This document shows positions 26,470 through 35,629 of a stretch of DNA of 64,000 nucleotides, in pieces. The notes under the pieces were generated by a model. It was not told the DNA's origin and ran no database searches. It saw nothing but the letters and a program-made list of their open reading frames with translations. This DNA comes from Bog-756 sp963837805 (GTDB lineage Bacteria; Actinomycetota; Acidimicrobiia; Acidimicrobiales; RAAP-2), in the NCBI GenBank assembly GCA_963837805.1, contig CAWIOU010000003.1, positions 160,451-224,450 on the forward strand. Reading direction: 5' to 3'. Position 1 is the stretch's first letter. Each line of letters opens with the position of its first letter. Position numbers and translations under genes: made by a program.

Positions 26470-27463
26470 GCACTCGCCCTTTCATCCAAAGGTCGACGCG
26501 CATCGCCCCCCGAGCGCTGCCCCAAGGTCGATCCCCGCCACGAGCCGAAGCCACCTGCCCCGCGCTCACCTAACCAACAGCGAACGCTAGTTGACGGGCC
26601 CAGCGGTGTCTTCCCCAAATTCTGACGAGATCTGGGAGGACAGTTAACACATCTGCCCAGACTCCTCGCCATCGAGCAGTTCGAGACGGCACTCGAAGCA
26701 CGAGTTGTCGCCGACTGGAAAGAGGAGAAGCTCCAACGTACTGGGTTCTCGCGTGGCCTGATCAACGGAGGTCCGGTCATTCTTCCATTACCCGTTGATC
26801 ATGCTCAGTCCGCCGGGCTTGGGCGGTCAGTCACCCGCATGTGCCAGTCAGCGGGAGGCATCTCCAGTGGTCGTCGGCAGGGCGCGGAACTGAGACCTAG
26901 AGCGCGAAGACTCGGCGTCGGAAACTCGGTGCACCGATCCACGGCTCCTTCTGTCGCAAGTCCACCCGTTGAAATGACCCCTTACCGCGCAGCGTCGCCT
27001 TCTGGTTACGCAGAGTCCCCAATAAACACGCACCGGCGAGTGGCATTCCCTGCGACCCACAGCGGCGCCCCTGGCTTTCACCGACCTGCCCTCACGAGGG
27101 GAATGGGCCCTCCCGCGTACCGCCGCGATGCTGGTGACAACCGATACTCGATCTAGTTCACACCCCACCGCGTTGCATAGCGTCCGTTCCGCTCATTCCG
27201 TTACACGGGACCCATCACCTTCCCGAGAAGGCTCGTTTCCCCTCGTGAATCGGTTGCCATACTCGCCGTGCCCCTTTAAAGTTCTGCTTACGGGATTGCG
27301 AGAACGTGGGCATTCAGGGGGAATTGCCTCGCACACCGGCGTTGGTACCGCAGTTTTGCGGGCCGAAAGGGGGACCTGACTTCTTAGCCTGGATGATCTC
27401 GCCGTCCGGGTAGTGACTTCAGATCCATGGAAACCATGGAAAAACACGGACAAGGAGTATTAA
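26470..27463. other. Long intergenic, possible gene remnant
   Basis: No full gene. A plus-strand frame from about 26632 without a start reads LLAIEQFETALEARVVADW and then KEEKLQRTGFSRGLI, which looks coding-like but quickly degenerates. It may be a decayed fragment. Later overlapping frames near 26839-27168 look like shadows. The promoter of the 27464 gene must lie at the right end. Confidence 0.45.
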
Positions 27464-28189
27464 ATGATTCGCAAGTTGCTAATGGTCGCTGCGGCGATCG
27501 CCATGCCGGTGAGCGCTGGGGCCGTGGCCCTGGTCGGCACGGCCTCGGTCGCCGGGGCGGTGGGGCCGACCGTCAATTGTGCGGTGGCCAGCACGGTCAC
27601 CTTCGCCCCTCCGGGCCTCTCATCAAAAGGTGCCGTTACAACGGCAACCACCTCGGCCACGAAGACGGCAGCCACAGTGCTGTCGAAGGGCACGACGGCG
27701 TCTTGCTCAGGCTCGATCGCGGCGCTGACCATTACGAGCAAGAACACCAAGTGCACCGGCACCGGCAAGCCCACGTCCAATCCTGCGTGCGTGACCGGCA
27801 AGTACGGCTACGACTCATGGGCCAACTACGCAAGCGGTGGAACGGGGAGCATTCTGACCTCGCTCCCAACGCTCGCCTTCAAGGTCGGAACGGTCACCTA
27901 TACGACGAAGAACACGGCCGCCAAAGCTGACTCCAGTTGCAAGGCGTCAGCTACCGTGGGCAGTGAAATCGGATTCACGATCACTGGCGCAATCACCAAG
28001 CAGTCCAGTGGGTCCACGTACGTCGGTGCCAAGACGACGTTCAATGCGTGCCTAGGACTGGTGACCGGTACCGGATTGCTCAAGCAGTCTGGCAAATCAC
28101 AGCCCGGCTTCTTGGCCAACTTCGGCAAGACCGGCAACCTGGTCAAGACCGCCGTGATCGACAAGCTTGCCAGCAGCCTGACCTTCTGA
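27464..28189 (+). CDS. Secreted protein of unknown function
   Basis: A 241-residue protein with ribosome-binding AAGGAG about 10 bases before ATG 27464. The signal peptide (MIRKLLMVAAAIAMPVSAGAVALVG) is followed by a Thr/Ala/Ser-rich mature part. That part has six Cys (VNCAV, ASCSGS, TKCTGTG, NPACVTG, SSCKAS, NACLGL) and repeated K-T-T motifs. The strands AALTITSKNTKCTGTG and IGFTITGAITKQSSG suggest a beta-sandwich. I do not recognise the family; similar Cys-bearing secreted proteins are common in Acidimicrobiia-type genomes. A terminator follows. Confidence 0.8.
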   Translation: MIRKLLMVAAAIAMPVSAGAVALVGTASVAGAVGPTVNCAVASTVTFAPPGLSSKGAVTTATTSATKTAATVLSKGTTASCSGSIAALTITSKNTKCTGTGKPTSNPACVTGKYGYDSWANYASGGTGSILTSLPTLAFKVGTVTYTTKNTAAKADSSCKASATVGSEIGFTITGAITKQSSGSTYVGAKTTFNACLGLVTGTGLLKQSGKSQPGFLANFGKTGNLVKTAVIDKLASSLTF

Positions 28190-28242
28190 TCCGCACCTGT
28201 GACCATCACAGTGTGACGGTCACAGGAGACAGAACACACCGG

Positions 28243-28270
28243 CGAGGACGGGGCTTCGGCCCCGTCCTCG
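28243..28270 (+). terminator. Terminator hairpin with TTCG tetraloop
   Basis: CGAGGACGGGGC-TTCG-GCCCCGTCCTCG, a perfect 12-bp stem 54 bases after the 27464 gene's stop. A weaker stem CTGTGACC...GGTCACAG lies just before it (from about 28197). Confidence 0.85.
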
Positions 28271-29094
28271 TTGCAGTTCTGATTGATGATGGTGTCTGTT
28301 TGTTCCGGCTCTGAGCCAAAGCCGGCCATGATTGTCGGTCGATTTTCCGAAAGACATGAACGGAGGCTGCCGGTTCTGCTCGATGATGAGTCTGCTGAGC
28401 ATCGCTGACCATAAAGGGGATACTCGGCCAACCCGCATCGGAGCGCGCATTCGCCGCCCAGGGGTCTACCTGGGGGCCGCCGACGAACGTCTCGGGCCAC
28501 TCATTCGAGATTGTTCTGTCCAGGACAGTCCCAGCGGGAAAGGCAGCCAAGGTCGCTTGGTTCATCGTGAACTGACGACCGCCTGCCAGATCTGAGACTG
28601 GAGTGAGGACAACGCGATGGCCCTGGCTCCGGCTGGGTGCTGTCACCGTGTGAGCCCCGGTTGCCCGATTATCCACACGCCCCGATGCGCCGTTGGTGGG
28701 TCACCCGATATCCGAACGCAGAACCCGCCAAACTCTGGGCGCTTTGCTACGGCCTTAGTTCCTGAAGCCGAGGCGTCGGGAACCCACGATTCTTCAGCAC
28801 TTTCAGGCGAAGATTGCTGGCCGGAACAAGACTCGCCGATATCGAGTCCGGCCGAATGGTCGACGCCGACGACCGCGAATGGCTAATTCTCTGGGCGCGA
28901 GCCCGGGTCGCTTTCTGAGGACCGGTCTTCTTCCGTCTAGCAACATCAACCCAGACTCGATTGCTCAGCGGAGGCCGGCGATAGGATCCGATGACAGATT
29001 GCGGCGGGCGGAGGGAAGATGGTGCTACGGGAGTCATTTGTGAGACGAGTGTCGGGTGGCTTGAGAATAGCCCTCGGATCGACTTGGATCGGCG
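28271..29094. other. Long intergenic, no convincing gene
   Basis: Frames on both strands (for example 28206-28676 minus) overlap the terminator or lack any recognisable motif. No repeat or RNA gene recognised. Confidence 0.5.
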
Positions 29095-32000
29095 GTGCGT
29101 GATCCCCCTTCATCGGCGACCGTCCCTGAGTGGCACGACTCCCCGTTCGTACCCGCTGTCGTCGGGATCGATCTGCTCGTGATCGGATACTGCGACTCCT
29201 GCTCGCAAGTGCTGCCCGCCGGCGCCCGCTTCTGTCCGGCATGTGGCACCGCCGTTCGCGAGGAGAAGCGCGTCGGCGGACTGTCCGAATCGATGGGTGT
29301 CGCTCTCGGGACCGAGCTGCGCCCCATCACAGTGGTCTTCTGCGACCTTGTGGGCTCCACCGAGCTCTCTGCGACAACCGATGCGGAGGAATACAGCGAC
29401 CTGATCCAGGCCTACCAACACCAGGCGGTCTCGGTGGCCCGCAGCTATGGGGGAGATCTGGAGGGCTACAGCGGGGACGGGATTCTTTTCCGCTTCGGTT
29501 GGCCAGAGGCCCACGACGACGACGCCCGTCAGGCGGTGGCCGCCGCACTCGACATTCTGTCGGCGGTCGACGCTCTCGATGGGCGCCGCAAGCTTGCTGT
29601 CCGGGTTGGGATCCACAGCGGCCCGGCTGTCGTAGGAAGAATGGGCGGCGCCGACCGCAAATCCACGATGGCCATCGGCGAGACCCTCAATATCGCGGCC
29701 CGCCTGCAGGGGAAGGCCGAACCCGGCACGGCGGTCGCCAGTTCCGCCACGATCTCCATGGTCGAGGACCTCTTCGAGGTCGAACCACTCGGTGCGCTCA
29801 CCCTTCGGGGTATCCCTCTCCCGATAGAAACCTTTCGCGTCCTTCGCGGCACTAGGGCTCAGGGCCGAATCCAAGCCGCAAGCCGGCTGTCACCCTTTGT
29901 CGGACGAGGTCATGAACTAGACGTGTTAGCCGACTGCTGGCAACGGGCCCGCTCGGGTCGCGGGACCGCGGTGCAGATCATCGGCGAGCAGGGAGTCGGC
30001 AAGTCCCGACTGGCGCTCCATATTCGCGACGTCGCAGGCGACGACTGCCTCTGGCTGGAGAGCTCGTGCTCCCCGTACACCCAGATGAGTGTGCTCCGAC
30101 CGTTGGTCGAACTCATCGAGAGCGCTCTCTCACTTGCGAACGAACCTACGTCTGAGGCCAAGGTGACCCGTATTCGCATGGAGCTTCAGAACACGCAGGT
30201 AGGCCTCCTTGACGGCGCCGAATTGGTGGCCGCCCTTCTCGGAATCCCCGGCGCATCCCTCCCCCCGATCAGTGGTGAGCTCCGGCTCGAGCGGACCATC
30301 GAGTTACTGGTCGCCTGGATCTCGGCGATGAGTCGGCGTCAGCCGGTGGTGATGTTGATCGAGGACCTGCACTGGTGCGACCCCACGACCATCGACACGA
30401 TCCAGAGGCTTCTCAGTCGGATCGGCGGCTTTCCAATTCTGCTACTCCTCTCAGCACGCCCCGAGTTCGCAGCCCCCTGGAAGGGGCCCGACCTGATGAC
30501 CCTCCGGTTGGAGCCGCTCGGTGAGAACGACGTCCGAGAGCTCGTCCACGTGTTAGCCGGGGGCCGAAGCCTGCCCGAACCGGTCGTCGACCGAATCGTG
30601 ACCTCGGCCGCGGGGATACCCCTATTCGTGGAAGAGGTCGAGCGCTCCCTACTGGAGTCGGGCCTGCTGGTCGGGGCGGAGGGTGCCTGGGTCCTGGCCT
30701 CACCCCTGATGGACCTCGAGATCCCCACCACCCTCCAGGCATCGCTCCTGGCCCGGCTCGATGCGCTCGGTCCGGCCAAGTTCGTCGCTCAGCTTGCCTC
30801 GGTGATCGGCCGGACCTTCTCCCGCGACCTCCTGGTAAGGGTGTCCGGCATGGATCCTGCCGTCCTCGCCAGCTTCCTTGACCGGGTCGTGGCAAGCGGG
30901 CTTGTCCGCCCCGAATCGGACGATTCCGACGATGGGTTGATCTTCAAACACGTCCTCGTCCAGGAGGTCGCCTACGAGTCGCTACTGCGCCGGAATCGGA
31001 GGACCATTCACGAGCGGGTGGCCCGCGAGCTGAATGCCCGCATCGCCTGCGGCTCAAGTGCTTCGGTCGAAGAGCTCGCCCGGCACTACGAGGCGGCCGG
31101 TCTGCTCAAGGAGTCCATCGAACAGTTTCAAGTGGCAGCCTCCTTGGCCACTGAGCGTTCAGGCCATCGTGAAGCGATTGCGTTCCTGCAACAGGGAATA
31201 GCCCTCGCCCGGCGTCTGCCTGAGGTCGTCGAGGGACAAGAGCTGGAAGTAGAGATGCAGCTGGCCCTGGGTTCGGCGATCGCCACCCGTAGCTACTCCG
31301 ATCCGGAGCTGGAAGCCGCGTACGACCGGGCGCGCGAGCTTTGCGAGTTGTTGGGGAGCGACCTTCGGGTGGCCCATTCCCTCGGCGGCCTGTCGGTTTT
31401 CTACATCAACAGGGGCGAGGTCGCTCTCGGAGCGGAGTTGGCCGAACGGGTCCTCTCCGTGGCTGAGGTTCACCACGATGAGGTCCTCGAGGTGCTCGGG
31501 ACGGTCCAATTGAGCCTGGCCCGCTGCTATCAGGGAAGGGCGGAGGAGTCGTTGTCGCTGGCCGAGCGGGCGCTCGCTTCGTACCACCCCAAGCGCCATC
31601 AGGCGTTGGGCCACCGCGTGGGCACCGACCAGGGCGTCGCCGCCCATGTCTTCGCGGGCTGGGGACACCTGATCCTCGGCCATTTGGACCAGGGCCTCGC
31701 TGAACTGATCCGAGCCGTCGACCTGGCCGAGGACATTGGGCAGCCATTCAATATTGCCTACGCTTTGGCCTTCCGGGCTACCGGCCATTGGGAGCGAGGG
31801 GAGGCGGCCGACACGTTACGCTTCGCCGAACGAGCCCACAGCCTCGCCGAGGAACAAGGATTTGATCTCTGGGCCGGCATCAGCGGGGTATGGGCAGCTG
31901 CCGAGCGGGTCATCAGCCAGGGCGACTGGACCGCAGTCGCCTCGGTCCTTGAAGCAGGGTTGGTTGCTGGGGATACCGGCAATCGCGGCGGAAGCTCCGC

Positions 32001-32435
32001 CGTCCTCGCCCGAGTGGCCGAGGCGACCCGGGCGGCCGGGGACCTCGACACAACCTGGGCAATTCTGGAAATGGCTCGATCTGTCTCGGAGGACACCGGA
32101 CAGCCATGGTGGGATTCTGCGCTCCACCGTATGCGGGCCGAACTGAAGTTCGACGAGGTCGACGTCGGTAATGGTGCGGAGCTTTCCGACCCGGAGCATC
32201 CGTGGAACGAAGCAACGCGGGAATGGGAGCGATCCATGGAGTTGGCCGAACGGTTCGGGTATCCGGTTCACGGAGCCCGGGCGGCGGTTGGGTACGCGCG
32301 CGGCTTCTCGCGCGGATCGACCGGGTCGACGAGGGTTGTCGGCTGCTCGAGTCCCGGTATCGCCTATGTACCGAGGGGCACGGGACTCCGGTCGTTGTGG
32401 GTATCCGGTCTGAGCTTGAGAGACTCTCGACGTAG
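29095..32435 (+). CDS. Class III cyclase-STAND ATPase-TPR regulator, frameshifted near its end
   Basis: Start uncertain (GTG 29095 or GTG 29179). In order: zinc ribbon (CDSCSQVLPAGARFCPACG); cyclase homology domain (ITVVFCDLVGSTELS, GYSGDGILFRFGWP, TLNIAARLQG) with both metal Asp and the Asn/Arg pair; AAA/STAND ATPase (IIGEQGVGKSRLALHI; Walker B VVMLIEDLHWCD); then TPR-like helices. The substrate Lys of active cyclases is replaced (GGDLEGYSGDG), so cyclic-nucleotide synthesis is doubtful. At about 32299 the frame changes: the correct ending is ARLLARIDRVDEGCRLLESR to a stop at 32433-32435 in another frame. The raw frame instead runs on to 32877 with nonsense. Joined length is about 1112 residues, usual for this group. 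Confidence 0.85.
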
Positions 32436-32484
32436 CCTCCGGGCTTTCCTTTCGAGCCGCGGACAACGTCTGAGCCGGGCCAGT

Positions 32485-32964
32485 TCAGGACCGGCTCCTT
32501 CCGTGCCATTCGAAAACCTTTTTGCCAAAGGTCAAGGTCAGACCGGCGCCACGGTAACGAGTTCCACCTCGAGTGCTTTTGGCCGTGGGCCCAGGCCACG
32601 TCGACCGGCTCATACCGGCCCGGTTGGGCGGGGTCATCGAAGCCACATTGTCGAGCATCTCCTCAACGGCGATCCGGGCCTCGAGTCGGGCCAGGCTGGC
32701 CCCCGGGCATACATGTGGGCCGCCCTCAAATGCCAGACGGCGGCGAGGATCGGGACGATTGATCCGGAATCGGTCCGCCTCGGGCGATGGTATCGGACAT
32801 CGCGGTGCAGCCTGGCGGGGTCGGATGGCACCGGTCCGCCCGACGTACTCACTGATCGCACTGGTTTCCGGGCCTAGCCTTCGGGCGATCCGCTTCAGAG
32901 GCACACCGGCCTGGTGATCCTCCCAGATCGTTGCCGTCTCTCCTTGGGTGAACGGCTTGCGCAT
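32485..32964 (-). pseudogene. Chimeric remnant: IS30-type transposase N terminus joined to P450 C terminus
   Basis: A 159-residue frame starting at 32964 with AGGAAG upstream. Residues 1-50 (MRKPFTQGETATIWEDHQAG, VPLKRIARRLG, VGRTGAIRPR) match the helix-turn-helix start of IS30-family transposases. Residues about 62-110 (SPEADRFRINRPDPRRRLAF, EGGPHVCPGASLARLE) are the heme-binding end of a cytochrome P450, with the F-x-x-G-x-x-x-C-x-G motif. The reading frame is continuous through the junction near 32810. No transposase core and no P450 body exist nearby. Most likely a fusion left by insertion and deletion; a functional product is unlikely. Confidence 0.7.
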
Positions 32965-33130
32965 CTGCGAACTTCCTGATCGGCGACGTCAAATGTTCGG
33001 CAACTCGGCAAGGCTTACGTTGATCCCCTGAACTCGTACCGGGTCTTGGTGGGCGGCGGCGATGGCGGTGCTCGCTCTCAATGGGCTGACTCTTGACTCT
33101 TCCGCTACGTCAGCTGATTGACTAATCCAT

Positions 33131-33953
33131 ATGTACGGGATCGGTACGGTAGCTCGCTTGTTTCAGGTGTCGGTACGCACCTTGCGGCACTATGACGATC
33201 TGGGTCTACTCACACCAGCCCACGTCGACGCACGCACTGGGTATCGGTACTACTCACCCGACAAGATCGTACGGTTACACCGCATCCTTGTCCTGCGAGA
33301 CCTAGGTGTGCCGTTGTCAGAAATCGCTCGGCTCATCGACGAGAACGTGACAGTGGAGCAACTGCGGGGGATCCTTCGCCTTCGCCAAGCCGAAGCCCGT
33401 GCTCGGCTGGCCGAGCAGTCCGAACAGCTCAAGCGGGTCGAAATGAGACTCGCACAACTTGAGGAGGAACCGATGGCTCCCTATGAAGTGATCGTCAAAC
33501 GGCTCGAGCCGCTGCCGCGTGATCACTCTGAGTGAGGATCTGACGAGTGTTGACGAGATCAGTGACGCATGTGGTCGGATGTATCCGCAGCTACACGCGG
33601 CGCTTGCCCGGCATGGTGTCGCCTTCGACGGACTATCCCTTGCTTGCTACGAAGATAGCGGAGTCGAAGCACGGCCGCTTCGGCTGACGACTGCACTCCC
33701 AGTCGCAACAGAAGTGACGATCGAAGGTCACGGAATATCGACGGTTTACCTTCCCGCTGTCGAGCGCGCTGCCACCACGGTCGTGCACGGAGCGCCGGAA
33801 CAGTTCCATGACGCTGTTCAAACGCTCCACGAGTGGGCAGTCCGGACAGGAGAGCGGGCCACGTCATTCGATCGTGAGCTCTACATCGACTGTGACGGTC
33901 CTCGTGACACGTGGGTGACGGAGCTACAGACAGTCCTGGAACTCAGACCCTGA
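33131..33953 (+). pseudogene. MerR-family regulator with GyrI-like effector domain, split by frameshift
   Basis: Part one, 33131-33535, is a MerR DNA-binding domain: MYGIGTVARLFQVSVRTLRH, YDDLGLLTP, then YRYYSPDKIVRLHRILVLRD and a coiled-coil helix. Part two, 33519-33953, is a GyrI-like ligand-binding domain (TLSEDLTSVDEISDACGRMY, ARPLRLTTALPVA, ALPVATEVTIEGHG, ELYIDCDGPRDTW). The two frames overlap. Removing one C at 33515/33516 restores ...KRLEPL-RVITLSEDLTSVD as one 273-residue protein of the BltR/TipA-like type. These regulators sense small cationic drugs or other ligands. Two separate proteins are possible but the usual fusion argues for an indel. Confidence 0.85.
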
Positions 33954-34425
33954 ATCCACAGCCAAGAGTCGTCTTCGTCGCTGAGCTAGAACAGCAACTG
34001 TCGCCCCACAGATGAACGGTCCCCGAAGGCCCGGCAGTGTCCTCAACGCCGGGAGCGGGGCCCACTGGTACACATCGGAGTCGTCGTCAATCCTTCGATG
34101 ACAAGGTATGCCAATACCACAACTTCCTTTCGCCGTGTTGATAAGTGGCGCTACCTGGAAAGTCGACGCTGGCTGCCATCCTGGGCGACTTCTACGGCAC
34201 AACCATGCTCGCGCCCGCGGTGACTTGTTAAGGCAGAGTCGTCAATCGGTCGTCAACGACCGGTGTGCGACTCGCGCTCGCACGATCCACTATTCAGCGC
34301 CACACGTGGAGTGCATACTTTGAAAATAGAGGTTCGGCATCAGCTGCTTAAGTGGGACGGCCCCGACGGAAGGGTGGCTCCAGGAGATGACAGTGTTTTG
34401 CACTTGGGGTACGAAGGCTCGACGG
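33954..34425. other. Intergenic, no convincing gene
   Basis: Short frames on both strands lack recognisable motifs. The leader of the 34426 gene has GAAGG about 10 bases before its ATG. Confidence 0.5.
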
Positions 34426-35529
34426 ATGGCGACAATATCGGTCGTTTCCCTCGGCGCAATATTCCTGCTCGCACTGCCCGCCGGAGCGACCGCGGCTCAG
34501 CCGTCAGCCCAAGGGCACTTACAGATCTCCACCGCCTCTCATCCAAACTCCCCGGTCTCCGGGGCACCGTTGACACTGGCCATCTTCTCCGTCACCGATG
34601 TGGGCTCGGGAAACACGACCACAGTGACGGACCACACAGTGACCCTGGATACCGAATGTGGCAACAGCACCACCTTCCTTTGCCTGAAGCTCGGCGGGAG
34701 CGACTCCTTTACCGTCACTGTGTCCTCTCCGCTCAAGGCGGGTCAGGTGCACACGACGCCACCCTCGGATTGGGCCATGACGCTCCGCGTTGGAGGAAAG
34801 ATCTGTGGGGAGTTCCAGACCTCAGCAGCAAACATTCCCCCCGGGTATGTCGGGGGCTTCCTCCAGGACCAGTTCGACTTCGCCCAGTCCACCAAGACGC
34901 TCAATAAGTACGCGGCGCAGGTCACTTGTACGAACTCCGATGTCAGCATCACCGGGACGATCGCCTTCAATGCGCAGAACACCACCCCGCGAGAGGGCTA
35001 CTACCTCTACGACAATCGGGGGAACACCTACGGATTCGGCAACGATTCCTACCTAACCTACCTGGGTAATCCTGGGTTTCTCTCTCTCAACGCGCCCATC
35101 GTCTCGATGGCGACGACCCCGAGCGGGGGCGGCTACTGGATGACCGGTTCCGACGGTGGCGTATTCGCCTACGGCGATGCCAGATTCTTCGGATCGACCG
35201 GCAACATCCGTCTCAATAAGCCCATCGTCGGCATGGCCGCGACCGCTGAAGCCCAGGTGCACCCGTCGCTCCTTGCCACCCTGAGGTCCGGTCGAGTCCC
35301 ACTCAATGGGAACTCTGAGCCGACTGCTGCTGGTCCTCAGTCGGGCCAGCTGAGAACCCTGGTCCTTCCGTTGGTATTCGAGTCAGAATCAGCCGTCGTT
35401 CATCTGCTTGAATATGACCAGCGTCAGGTACTAATTCTGTCTCCGACGGTTAGGAACAAAAGGAGGATGAAGGCACGACACGACGTGACCCGAACTCAGT
35501 CGGGACGAAGCGGCGGGAACTGGCCTTAG
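34426..35529 (+). CDS. Secreted protein with truncated GDA-type repeat tail
   Basis: About 367 residues from ATG 34426 (ATG 34387 is possible). The signal peptide is MATISVVSLGAIFLLALPAGATA. The middle is a beta-rich domain with four Cys (TECGNST, TFLCLKLGG, KICGEFQ, VTCTNSD). Then comes YYLYDNRGNTYGFGNDSY and one unit of a repeat common in actinobacterial surface proteins (GGGYWMTGSDGGVFAYGDAR, FFGSTGNIRLNKPIVGMAAT). The array should continue with more units; here it stops after one, and the remaining ~85 residues (AQVHPSLLATLRSGRVP onward) have no such character. The gene is probably truncated or recombined. Function unknown. Confidence 0.7.
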   Translation: MATISVVSLGAIFLLALPAGATAAQPSAQGHLQISTASHPNSPVSGAPLTLAIFSVTDVGSGNTTTVTDHTVTLDTECGNSTTFLCLKLGGSDSFTVTVSSPLKAGQVHTTPPSDWAMTLRVGGKICGEFQTSAANIPPGYVGGFLQDQFDFAQSTKTLNKYAAQVTCTNSDVSITGTIAFNAQNTTPREGYYLYDNRGNTYGFGNDSYLTYLGNPGFLSLNAPIVSMATTPSGGGYWMTGSDGGVFAYGDARFFGSTGNIRLNKPIVGMAATAEAQVHPSLLATLRSGRVPLNGNSEPTAAGPQSGQLRTLVLPLVFESESAVVHLLEYDQRQVLILSPTVRNKRRMKARHDVTRTQSGRSGGNWP

Positions 35530-35629
35530 CCGTTGTACCCAGAGCACTCAAGCGTCCCGATGGCGACCAGTCGGGGCGAGTCCCTATGGCTCACACAGAC
35601 TGCAACGAGCTTTTCTGAACCTGGGAGCG

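Noticed and set aside
26839..27168. Two antisense frames of ~105 codons
   Set aside because: Mutual shadows, Arg/Ser/Pro-rich, no ribosome-binding site.
28206..28676. 156-codon minus frame
   Set aside because: Overlaps the strong terminator at 28243-28270 and shows no motif.
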